Shown piece after piece: positions 37,448-47,587 of a DNA stretch of 64,000 nt; position 1 is the first letter of the stretch; the number at the start of each line of letters is the position of its first letter. The notes beneath the pieces are model-generated. The model searched no databases and had not been told where the DNA came from. It was given only the letters and a program-made list of their open reading frames with translations. The translations under genes and the position numbers were made by a program. The stretch is from assembly GCA_949130485.1 (NCBI GenBank), contig OX422190.1, positions 371,001 to 435,000 on the forward strand, read 5' to 3'. Source of the DNA: Agelas oroides (lineage: Eukaryota > Porifera > Demospongiae > Agelasida > Agelasidae).

Positions 37448-38156
37448 TGTGAAGGGAAGTGTAAAACAAGAGAATGACAGTGTAACACATGCACACTCTG
37501 GAGCACAAGGAGTGCTAGTAACATACAGTGTTTTAGTTATCTAGCCTCGTTCCCAGGCCAATGTAAGTTGAAACAGGCCTGGGAATGAGATTGCTACATC
37601 CCGATGGGATTTGCACTTTTTTCTTGGGCTCTTTCCCAGCTTACAACAAAAAGCACGTGAAGTCTGGGGAAAAGGTCATATCACATCCAAGAGAACCCTT
37701 AGTTTGTGTACCACTCTTTTAAGCCATGTTGTGTATTTGTCAAAGCATTTTCTGAGAGGTCATCCTAAGCAAGCTACCTTGAGTGTAGCTGCATGACAGA
37801 GTATGTGTCTGTGAAGACGTTCCTCAACTGCTAGGGCTAGCTGTGATTGGAAGGGGGTGGGGAGGGGGTGGGGGAAGAGGGGAAGAGAGAGGGAGAGAGA
37901 AGAGGGGGGAAGGGAAGGAGAGGACAGGAGGGAGAGAGGTGAAAGCGGGAGGAGGATATTAAAACAAACTCGATACAGTTGTCTACGTAACATTACGTAG
38001 CTTTGAAGCATGTCTCAATTTACCTTGAACCTTTTGAGTAAGAATCTGCTCTTGGAGTCCGACACAGACTGCAGGCACGCACACACACACACACAGCACA
38101 GTTCATACAACTCTGTGACACATAATTATGTGTACCACAATACTCAACTGCCACAC

Positions 38157-38918
38157 CTAACTAAGTTTAGAGTATGCTATCATGAAATGCTTGAATTTGA
38201 TTGGTCAGTGTGAGGGCTCTAAATCACTTAGAGCCACCGTCCGTGGACTCTACATGTAGAGTCCACCCCCCAGGGTAGACTTACATTTTGCAACAAGAAT
38301 GTTGTTTATGGATACATTAAAAAAGTATTGACAAAAACACATTATTGTTGATACAAAACATGAATAATTAGTTGCTACTGACACGGACGAACGTAAACAA
38401 ATCCATCATGGATGCTGACATTCAAATTATGGTGGGAACAGTGCAGACGGACTGTCAGGTTTGTGATAGTGTCACCCTGAGTTTCTTGACATACGGTCTT
38501 CGCCATTTATGCCAAAGTTTCATACAATGGTCTGTGGTCTTTCCTTTCGCTCTTCTGCATTCGAACGTGGAGAGAGGGGCGGAGCTTCTTTTGGGGCAGG
38601 CGCTGGTGCAGATGGGCATAAATTTCAGCTTAGCAGGTGGCGCATCGAGCCACCGAACAGCAAAGGTGAAGCTTGTTTTGCCTTTTCACACAGTAGACAG
38701 AAGTTTCGGCGGCAACCGTTTGAATAGCTCATTGCTAAGTTCTTTCATCCTCATCCTGGTTTGAAAAGTTGTGTTGTAGTAGCATACTCTAAGTAAGTTA
38801 GATGCTTCGACTGACGGGCCCTTAAGTAGCGCCCTCGCTGCGCTTGGGCGCTACTTAAGAGCCCGACGGTTTCTAAATCGCGTAAATCCTGTCGGTCGAA
38901 GCGTCTAACTATTATACA
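38157..38918. mobile_element. Right-arm specific insertion with two inverted repeats
   Basis: Absent at the matching left-arm site (about 13225). One inverted pair is ttagagtatgcta near 38168 and tagcatactctaa near 38779. A second hairpin pairs gggcccttaagtagcg with cgctacttaagagccc (38816-38863). A 20-bp perfect palindrome ggactctacatgtagagtcc lies at 38253-38272. An ORF at 38399-38762 has no recognised similarity. Confidence 0.6.
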
Positions 38919-39275
38919 ACTTGACTCGCACATCACACTGATATACTGCCAGGGCTAAGCTATAAACTTGACTCACACATCACACCGACATACCGTCAGG
39001 GCTGCCTGAACCAAGTACAAACTTGACTCACACATCACACCGACATACCGTCAGGGCTGCCTGAACCAAGTACAAACTTGACTCACACATCACACCGACA
39101 TACCGTCAGGGCTGCCTGAACCAAGTACAAACTTGACTCACACATCACACCGACATACCGTCAGGGCTGCCTGAACCAAGTACAAACTTGACTCACACAT
39201 CACACCAACATACCGTCAGGGCTAAACTAAGTACGAACTTGACTCACACATCACACTGACATACCGTCAGGGCTG
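38919..39275 (+). repeat. 55-bp minisatellite, about 6 units
   Basis: Unit acttgactcacacatcacac plus gacataccgtcagggctgcc and a short linker, with edge units diverged. The left arm has a single unit (about 13185-13225), so expansion followed the duplication. Confidence 0.95.
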
Positions 39276-39849
39276 AAGGGCTTGTTAAGTAGCGAGAACC
39301 TCGGGTCACCACATAGCTCTGACCACCTACAGTAACCATGGCTACACACAGGTCAAGGATAGTCAGCTGACTGTTTGATTGCTCTTACATACATTGGATT
39401 GGCATACAGGGGGACCTGTCTATAACGGTCACTAGCTATCACACTATTATACTATTGATCAGGATACGTGACAATGTCCTTGAGTAGCCAGTAGTCATGG
39501 TGACGACCCCACACAGCAGGGTTCATTCCCCTCGTCTTCTCCTCTGCCCACAGGCTGTGCAGTTCTGTGAAGCCTCCATCCGCTATGTTAAACATGAACT
39601 TCTGTTGACTCTTGTCTGCGGTGGCAGGAGGATTAGGAGAGGAGCCTGTTTGATGACAGATTCCTTTGTCTTTTTCTTACCGTCTCCCTCCTGGCTGTCC
39701 TGGGGCTTGCTGGTGGCTGGGGGAGAGAAAACATAGTGAACTGAAGATTGTCAGATTGAAGAGTCGTGCATATAAAATTCATTGCAAAATGTACGGCTAC
39801 TTTATGTACTTGAATTTCTGTGTACTTATAACCTAAATGCTTTTTCTAG

Positions 39850-39938
39850 ACAATCGCTGTCGCTCCTTGAAAGCGGACTCGGGACTTGCTTGCAATGGGG
39901 GCGGACGGGAGTGGATGATGTTCTTTTGTGATCTCATG
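39850..39938 (+). CDS. Candidate internal exon, unknown gene
   Basis: After 'tttttctag' a short open stretch reads NRCRSLKADSGLACNGGG and REWMMFFCDLMK, ending aag|gtttgt. A possible downstream last exon is at 40706-40844. The phases I can assign do not join directly, so at least one exon is missing or one call is wrong. I do not recognise a family. Confidence 0.25.
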
Positions 39939-40020
39939 AAGGTTTGTTTGTGGTTCAAACATTGGAGTGTTATAACGTGGTTCTCTGCTTATAGTGCCGA
40001 CTTTGGTGGGCAACATAAAT

Positions 40021-40268
40021 AACTGAAAACAATTACCGACGCTAAAATAATTTAGGTACCGTCCATGTATAATGGTTTGAGGCAGTACTCAAGTTACAGC
40101 CTGCAAGCGAGGCCTACTGTACATTTTTCTTACTAGGCTTATCCTGAAAGCTGAAAACAATGACCGACGCTAACATAATTTAGGTATCGTCTGTGCATAA
40201 TGGTTTGAGGCGGTACTCGAGCTCAAAGCCTGCAAGCGAGGCCTACCGTACATTTTCTTACTAGGCTT
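40021..40268 (+). repeat. About 122-bp tandem duplication
   Basis: Two copies beginning ctgaaaacaat.accgacgc and ending ttcttactaggctt. Confidence 0.9.
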
Positions 40269-40342
40269 GTTTTTCAAAAAGATCACAGAAAATGGCTGTC
40301 TACACAATTACTTGACTGGTGGACTGATATTTTCTGGGTTCA

Positions 40343-40657
40343 TGGCAGGTGTAAGGTGTATCTAAGATGATTAAATTCATGGTTAAATTCTTGGCTTATA
40401 TATAAGGGGGTAGTGTACATTAGGCGGAATTGTGTGCATGGTCTGCCGAAGTTGTTTGTGGTGTAATGGTTAGGACTTAGTGTTGCAGTTAGGGTTAGGG
40501 TTAGGGCTTGGGACAGGGAATGGGTATTTTATATGTTACTTTTTTTTTTTCCTTATCTTAAAGTGCCAAACACCTTTGCTTTGGCTTCCCTTAACTATGC
40601 CCTTATATATATATAACCCAGGGGTTTAATTATCTTGGATACACCTTACACCTGCCA
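40343..40657. mobile_element. MITE with 'tggcaggtgtaaggtgtat' ends
   Basis: About 33-bp inverted ends with two or three mismatches. The interior contains a short run of ttaggg units (about 40490-40508), too short to be a telomere. No transposase. Confidence 0.8.
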
Positions 40658-40705
40658 TCTACCATTTTCTGTGCTAAAAATCACTTTTTGTGCTCTTCAA
40701 CAGTC

Positions 40706-40844
40706 AGCAGTCTATCAAGCTCACAGTGGGAGCTTAGGGTGAAGGATTTCTTCTTGAACAACTGGTGTGGAAAGAAACAAGTCAAACCAGGGGTGTGGGC
40801 CACAGAGCTAGGATTCAAGAACAAGGAGGCACTTACCAATTAAT
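40706..40844 (+). CDS. Candidate last exon, unknown gene
   Basis: A 'ttcaacag' acceptor, then 45 codons (SSLSSSQWELRVKDFFLNNW..CGKKQVKPGVWATELGFKNK) and TAA. It needs phase 1 incoming. No domain recognised; composition is protein-like with W, K and F-rich motifs. Confidence 0.3.
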
Positions 40845-42071
40845 ATACTAGTAGATAGTTTTTGCCTATACAAAAGGTGGGGTTTAACTGTGATAATTTC
40901 CCTCCTGGCCTGAGGGCTACAAGGGAAATTATGGCTCATAATTCCCCTCTCCATGTGTTTTTAGCTTACAGTCCACTGATGCAGTTCAGTCTTCTTTTGT
41001 TATGTATGTGTAGGAAAATGGTGCACATTAATAAATTAAAGGAAATACGTGTACTTGATTCAGACATGTTATCCCAAGATGAGTTGTCAGCATGAACGTT
41101 TCTGGTCATTTTAGTTTTCAATGGTAAGCAAGAAGTATCAAGATATTTACAGGACACAAGTTACGAATACTTGTTTGCGTTACAACTGTTTGTTGTAACA
41201 ACACTCTAGTTACCACTAGATGCCAACCAACAAACAATACCTTCAAATTTTGGCGGCCTAATCTTGTCATAATTAGTAACTGCACACAGAGTAGGTGAAA
41301 GTATGACCATTGGTAAGCAGTGATGTAACATGACAATGGAATTTAATGTGCTTGGTAAGACCTAAATCAGATGCAAAGCCAGTCCAGTTCAAGCACAGAG
41401 TTGTACATCACTTCCATAATTTGAACATCTACTTTTTACTTTATATTTGGCACTTTCATACCCAACATGAGGTTCCACAATTTTACTTTGTTTTCTACAA
41501 ACTGTGAATGCATTATATGTTTAGGACTACTCTACCATATCAGGGTGCTCAAAGATGTGGGAAAGATGATCCAGTGATTAGCATCAGCACAGAAAGTGGT
41601 GCAGAGTCCAAGACTAGAATGCCAGATAGGCCTCATCACAGAACCTAAGAGAATCTCACTACTCACACAACAACACAAAAGCTATCAAACAGTCTAGCCA
41701 GTTACAAAAGGAAAGCTCTATGTTATTTCATTAATTTAGTGGTAAAAAAACTATCTCTTTCAGTCATTAGACTTTTCTTGGTGCTAAACGAAACAAAGTC
41801 CACTACTATCATGCCATTACAAGGGTAAGTTTTCATAGAAAGTAGACAATAAGGTGCTTATGTGAGCTTATAATTAATTGTTTGTTTGAACTAACATGAC
41901 CACAAAATATTAGGCAGTCGGTGATAATTTTAACCAAAGAATTTTAATTAACGGGTGTGTCAGGATGTACCGTCAGGTACCATGCATGCCACGGCCCATG
42001 CAAAGGTCATGACCTCTGCTGAGCTAGCTAGTTGATAGTAGTAGCATGTGCGGCGGTACAGTAGCCTGAAA
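40845..42071. other. No gene recognised; contains dispersed repeat
   Basis: 41577-41646 (agcacagaaagtggtgcaga..) recurs in the same orientation at 45096-45170, and flanks 41430-41540 resemble 44640-44770. This is another direct duplicate with unknown content. Confidence 0.5.
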
Positions 42072-42660
42072 ATGTCCTATGTGGTATCTATCGTGTCCTG
42101 TCACGGAATAGAGCTGCAAAGGAAGGCAGCGAGAACTGAACCTGAGTGGACATTCGCCGATTTGTATATCAAGATCAGCAGCGATGGCAAGACGGAGTAG
42201 TGGGTGTCTGTCGAACTGCTACAACCTACTGAGTTGTGTGTCATTTTTCAGAAGAATCATGTCCTGTTCAGAGTGGCAGGGTCTGGAACAACTCGATCTC
42301 AGCAAAGCGCGTTTAGCGTGCTTATGCAGGGTGCCCGTGCTATCGCTGACAAAGAAAGAGCAGAGAGGCACAGTGAGTCTTTGCCTTCACTGCCTGAACA
42401 CACGGTGGTAAACAACAAGAAAGATCAGCTGCACAATGATGTTCTGTGTTTTTTGAAGGACAAAAACGTTTCCTTTCAAGGCAAAACTGAGGCTAACACA
42501 GTACGTCAAGACGCTTGTGAATGTACTCTGGTATGTTGATGGACATCAGCACAAACTGAAAGCTTTCTCTGAACACCACAGTGGGGTGCCCAGTTTCCCT
42601 GATGCTCTCGAAGCGTTTTCCAACTACAATGACCTTGTTCGAAAGAAAAGCACACGTTTG
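42072..42660 (+). pseudogene. Unrecognised intronless ORF, broken
   Basis: From ATG 42072 one frame reads MSYVVSIVSCHGIELQRKAA and continues EPEWTFADLYIKISSDGKTE to a TAG at 42198-42200. The same frame then continues (VELLQPTELCVIFQKNHVLF, then VAGSGTTRSQQSAFSVLMQG) to about 42460. The protein-like signal then moves to another frame (RLTQYVKTLVNVLWYVDGHQ and HKLKAFSEHHSGVPSFPDAL) to about 42660. One stop and one frame change across about 590 nt suggest a decayed single-exon gene or transposon-borne gene. A very short intron at the frame change is an alternative. I cannot name the family. Confidence 0.4.
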
Positions 42661-42734
42661 GATCAGAATAGTCTCTCTCTCTCTGCACCCCTGAAGTTTT
42701 GTACTCTTTTGTGTTACTACAGCTCACTGTACCT

Positions 42735-43020
42735 TATAATGCATTTATGGTTGAATAGAATTGTATATTACTTTCTTACACCATCCCTACTTTGAGAGCG
42801 CTATGCAGCAGAAACTGGTCACTGAGGCTCACGCTCGCCTCCAATATGCCTCTCTGTGGCTAGTTATAGATGGCTGTAAAATGTAGTCAGCAGTTGATGG
42901 CCTAATTGACAGTGATTATAACACCACCTTCTTCCACAGCCTGAGTTACTCCAAGAAATTTCGGATGTTCTAAAAGAGAAGAGGCCAAGTACAAGTTACT
43001 TTCAGTAAATGATAAGGGGA
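42735..43020 (+). pseudogene. Coiled-coil module copy
   Basis: Repeats the noncoding lead-in (gctatgcagcagaaactggt, then gcctaattgacagtgattat) and the 'cttccacag' acceptor, followed by PELLQEISDVLKEKRPST. The usual gtactt donor has become ttactt. Confidence 0.55.
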
Positions 43021-43029
43021 AGGCAAAAA

Positions 43030-45640
43030 CTGGTACAGCTCTATCACAGATGTACATGGTAAAGTGTTAGTATCATTCACCCAGGGAAACAAATTAGCTG
43101 ATATACAGTTACAAACATTAAGACATGATCACTAAAGGCATGTTCCAATAGACGAGCAGTCAGGCTCAGACAGTAATTCTAGACTGTGACTTTTGAGTGA
43201 CTGTCTATCATGCCATCATTGGTAAAGAGGCCTATAAGATTTATTATCTTTTGAGTTTGTGAACCACGAGCTGTATTATACTTCATGCTCGGTGCTCAAA
43301 TTCTTCCTTCAAGATTTTTCAGGCGACCATCGCAGGCAGAATAGCAGTGTTATACACTTCATAAATACAGATGTCTGCACAATCCCATATTCAGTAGGCG
43401 CCGACAGGTTCTCAATCAAATGCTTGTTGCTCATCGGGTAGCTACTCCACAGATTTACCACAGTAGAGCACAAAGATGTGACGAGGAAAAATGCTTTACA
43501 GTTAATTGGGAGAAACACATATTCTTACTGTGTGTCCACGGTGACACTGTGATGATGCAAGTTCTGGACTGGTATGAAGGAGTTGGACAAGCAGGTTCAA
43601 CAAGAAGCAGCATATATGAAGAGAAATGTGTCCACAATAACCATGTAGTCCAATGAAAGCCCCGGACATGGTGAAGGTTTGCAGGTCTTCATTGAGGACT
43701 TCCCTATGGTACAACTACAAGTGCATGCATGCGAGTCCTCTAGTCTAGTTGTAAGTTAAAAGACCAGTGATGGTCAGAACACCCCACCTTGGGACTGGGA
43801 GAGGAGGGGGTTTAGTGAGCTGTCTCACCATGAGGAAACAACTCACAATATATTGCAAACTCCAAAAGCTTGTTGTAGGTTAGATTACTGGTCAAAATGT
43901 GCCATCTCAACACGTAACAGCAGAAGCTCCCAAGAATGAGTTGAGGAAATCACCTGTCCCATTGCCAAGTCAGATTTTGGCACAAGGCCACAGAGACCAT
44001 ACCATGGAGCATAGCCATGTGCTCATGTTCATTAGCTTTACTTACTTTACAGATTGCTACTTAGCTGATTTTTGCAGTACCAACTTTCTTACAGCCGCTA
44101 AGGAAATTTCCTGGTTTGCCTATAGCTAATTAAAGAAACACATGGTGAGTCTAAAAATTACATCACAACTATCCCTACCCACTCACATTGTGAGTGAGTG
44201 AGTGACTTTACAGATTACTACTTCAGCTGGTGTAAGTTCTGGACTAGTGAATAAGCGGAGTAAAACTGGAGATAAAAGTAAGCACTCCACTAGCCTGACT
44301 AAGGTGAACAAATGTGTGTGTGTGACATACTTGAAAATGTTTTGTTACATTTCATGGTATGATGCCTGTATCTAGAGGTTATAAAATGAGGTTGAGGTCT
44401 TATTGCTACCAGGGCCACTACAGTTTCTCCACCTCGTTCTTCTCAACAACTCTAAGGTTACTGAAGCTGTCTGGCTTGCCCTCACTGTGATGGAATATAC
44501 ACTGTTTTGTGTTTGCTTCATAACAGGAAGCAACAGATAATGATAAGATATTGTGACGACAACTCACATCTTCAACACTTTTTCACCAGCATCAAGTAGA
44601 AGACATCCGATTACACTCCACTTTATGACATTAGTATTTCAGGACATTGTTGCCCCTCTTTAGTAGAGTCAAGACACAATTCCAATATGAAGTCCCACGA
44701 TTTTGTTCTAATTTTACAAACTGTGTAGAAAACAACTCATGCTTAGGATCACTACCACATAAGGCAACTGTCTGGAGAAACATACACATATTATCATCTA
44801 CTTTACTTACTCTGTACGTGATCTTTGGACATTTGGTCTAATCTTGGTTTTGTACTCCTTTCTTGGCTCTCAATTCTTAGCCATCAACTCCACTCAGTAA
44901 AGAGGAAGTGTAAATGATAAATGTGGCATGAAGGAGGCTAGACAGTGCGATATTGATCTAACATTTAGGAAAAGCCTGTGGTGTATTTCCTTACCAGCAC
45001 CGACTTTGGGGCAATAGAGCAAGCTTCTCAAACACTGTAAGACCAACACTTGGAAGTCGAGGCTCAAGGATTTGGGAAGGAAGATAGAGAGATCAGCATT
45101 AGTAGAGAAAGTGGTGCAGAGTCCAAGATCAGAACGGTAGATAAGCCTTATCACAGACTCTGTCCAGCCAAAACTCTTCCATCACAGAGCCAGAATAGCT
45201 ACAGATCTAACTATACAACTAAAATGTCAAAACTGTTGTTGTTGCCAAAGTAATTGAAGGATATATCCATCATATCTACTTCTTACTTTACATGTGACCT
45301 TTCCACGTTTGACCAGTTTGCTTTCCTTCTCCCACTTGATGGCTAAGACAAGATGGGTCAGTCCAAAAAGTAGAACTAAAATGAATATCCAAATATTCAA
45401 GTACAATGGATCATCAGTCTTTGGTTCTTCTTAGATTGTGCGATAATTCCAACTTACTGATAAATTCTGCCTCACACTAGATCTATCCAGTGTTTTTAAC
45501 AAGTTATAAACAGAATCACCAATTCATCACCTGGCATCATATTCCATCATCTTTGGTTTAAATAATATTACACATTAGTTGCTGGAGAATGTACTCACAA
45601 TACATGCAGCTTTCTGCAAAAGTATGTCATCATTTAGCTT
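43030..45640. other. No gene recognised
   Basis: Includes a reversed fragment of the region upstream of the basic exon (44100-44290, with a short gagtgagtgagt tract) and the repeat pair noted for 41.4-41.7 kb. No exon chain is supported. Confidence 0.4.
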
Positions 45641-45798
45641 TACTACAAGTTAAAGTACGATGAATTGAAGGAGCCCACTACAAGAGAGTTAAAAATTAAT
45701 TTTGGTGGTTAACCAACAACACCTCTAGGAAGCTCAACAGTATATGGTTTAGCAATGTTTTGATCGTGATTCCAAAAGTCTTTCTTTTATACTCAGAG

Positions 45799-45908
45799 AC
45801 GTTGAAGAGGATCGAAGACAAGCTAGACAAGATCATCAAGATAGACTCGTAAAATCAGAGTGAGGCATGCACAGCAGACAAAGAAGACAAGCTAGAGAAG
45901 ATAATTGG
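45799..45908 (+). pseudogene. Duplicated copies of SAP exon 4
   Basis: Two exon-4-like blocks in succession: after 'atactcag', ETLKRIEDKLDKIIK then stop; and after 'cacagcag', DKEDKLEKII ending at g|gtgagtc. Flanks 45648-45798 and 45909-45970 match 25220-25410 and 25460-25530, so this is a copy of that gene segment. Confidence 0.6.
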
Positions 45909-46349
45909 TGAGTCAGACACTATTGATATCATTGAGTGTTTAGCCAGAGCATGTATACAGCAATTGACATCAATTACTGCACGTAAAAGTATGTCATCAT
46001 TACTACCTCTCGGAACTTCATACTCAACTTTGGATTGCCCAAACTACAAGCATAAGAAGTATTGTTTAAGATCTTTAGATTATGGGGTTCTTAAACAACA
46101 GGATCAAAGCAAGCAACTCCTCTCCACCTCATTGTCCTCAACAATTCAGAGGATATAGAAGTGTCTGCACCACATTTTTTTGTGTGCTCAATACTCTACA
46201 CAGAATGCATCTGCCTCAATTGCCCACACTGAGTATAAACATGCAACCAACTTGGTACTAACCACTGTTAATTGTACTAAAAGATGGTCAGTCTGAAAAG
46301 TAGAGCTAAAATGAATATCCAAATAATTAAGTGACAAGTAACATGTGTA

Positions 46350-46460
46350 CATGTGCTTCACAAAACCAGTAGTTGAAGTATACCCGGCCCATGCACAGAG
46401 CTACAAGAAAGGTTATGATTGTCTAATTTGAACAACATATTCACCATCGTCCATCAGCTT
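46350..46460 (-). pseudogene. Finger-exon relic
   Basis: Reverse complement matches the start of the finger exon and its upstream intron (agctctgtgcatgggccggg, then the 'caatcataacc' intron region). Strongly decayed. Confidence 0.45.
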
Positions 46461-47281
46461 GACTGGTTACTTTTGTTGATTTTTGTACTGGTTTTAATGT
46501 TCTTTTATTTGACTTCCTTGCTTGCTTACTGCAAAGTACTACAAATGTATATACTCATTTTCATTTCAATGCTTCATTTTTCCCCTTAACTTAATAAACT
46601 CGTACACATGGTCTGGTAGCAGAGCTGGCTACAGGCATGTTGGTTCTGGAAGCAGACCTTTGATCCTATTGGAAAACCTATGGTGAGCTAACACTAGGCA
46701 AAAACAGACTGCTGCTCCATGGAAAATGGACAGTTGTGCCAAATTCCCAGCAGAGGCAGTGCCTTAACACTTAGGACGCGAAGCGCCAATATATTGGCGC
46801 ACGGGCTGTACACGCGTAATGGACAGTACAGTATATACGAAACATAGCTATGTGACACGGAATGCATGCACGAAGCAGCAAGACAAAAGAAAAAGCGGCT
46901 TGCATACTCCTAGAACAGCGCTCAATCGAGGCATATGCAAATTTGTTGAAAAGATAAGTGATTATATTAACCCTATACCCCCGACACGCATACGCAGAAA
47001 TCAATCTCGTAACCACGAGACAAGATATTGAAAAAATGGCGATTTTGTGTCATGATTCATAGCGTTATATCTTGTAAACTAGCTGAGTTCACAGGTTGGT
47101 AGTTAGGCTTAGCTTAATCAAAAACAAACCTGCATTACTCAGGAAGTAGTCCTATGAGTTGACAGTGAAGTTCGACTAAGCTACAACGGTTGAAGTGCCG
47201 GTACTCGCTATCCATTGGAAATGACTGGAGATCCGTGGCCAAACTTCCAGCGAAGGTACGTTTTCATTGTTGCTTAGATGA

Positions 47282-47490
47282 TGTCATATACTGTTTAACT
47301 GTTGGAACTCTTATTGTTACGGATGTATTGAACTTTGGACTTGAACATGGATTACGTCATTGAATAATTTTGTATCACGTGATTCAGAATTGTGAACCAT
47401 GCCATGTCTTGATAATGAACACATGAATCGATGGGGAAAGGTAAATCTAGTTGAATCAGATAGCACAGAGAAGTCTAGCGATAAATCATA
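47282..47490 (+). repeat. BEL 5' LTR
   Basis: 209 bp, begins tgtcatatac and ends aatcata. It is identical to the 3' LTR except at 47288 (a versus g). The end is fixed by the primer site that follows immediately. Confidence 0.9.
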
Positions 47491-47507
47491 TGGTCCTTCG
47501 AGCCGGA
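47491..47507 (+). promoter_or_regulatory. Primer-binding site, tRNA-Tyr
   Basis: tggtccttcgagccgga is complementary to the 3' end of eukaryotic tRNA-Tyr, including CCA. It starts directly after the LTR, as expected for minus-strand priming. Confidence 0.85.
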
Positions 47508-47587
47508 TACAAGATCATTTTGAACGCTATTCTTCTACAGGATTGGAGCTAATCGATCGGATCCCCGTGTTCTAAGTTGTGCCCACC

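Larger units (their letters stand above)
37778..39716 (-). pseudogene. Mi-2/CHD3-4-5-like fragment, right copy
   Basis: Minus-strand mirror of the left fragment. Exon 39716-39468 retains [17 protein letters not shown] and the TGG tryptophan that is a stop in the left arm. It lacks 10 nt in the CCT/proline repeat, which shifts the frame ahead of those motifs. A second exon is at 38068-38024 (DSKSRFLLKRFK). A third, 37840-37778, is 63 nt instead of 61, another frame-changing difference. The final exon seen in the left arm (FTDLDC..) is absent. Both copies therefore appear inactive, by different lesions. Confidence 0.75.

Noticed and set aside
38399..38764. Protein-coding gene in the right-arm insertion
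   Set aside because: No splice context or recognisable motif, and it lies within an insertion bounded by inverted repeats; kept only as a note in that element.
40490..40508. Telomere
   Set aside because: Only about three ttaggg units inside a MITE; at most a short interstitial telomere-like tract.
47491..47507. tRNA gene
   Set aside because: Only the complement of the last 17 nt of tRNA-Tyr is present, directly after an LTR, so it is a primer-binding site.
47579..47587. GTG start three codons upstream for the BEL polyprotein
   Set aside because: The ATG at 47588 has a strong context (cccaccatga); GTG initiation is unlikely in an animal.
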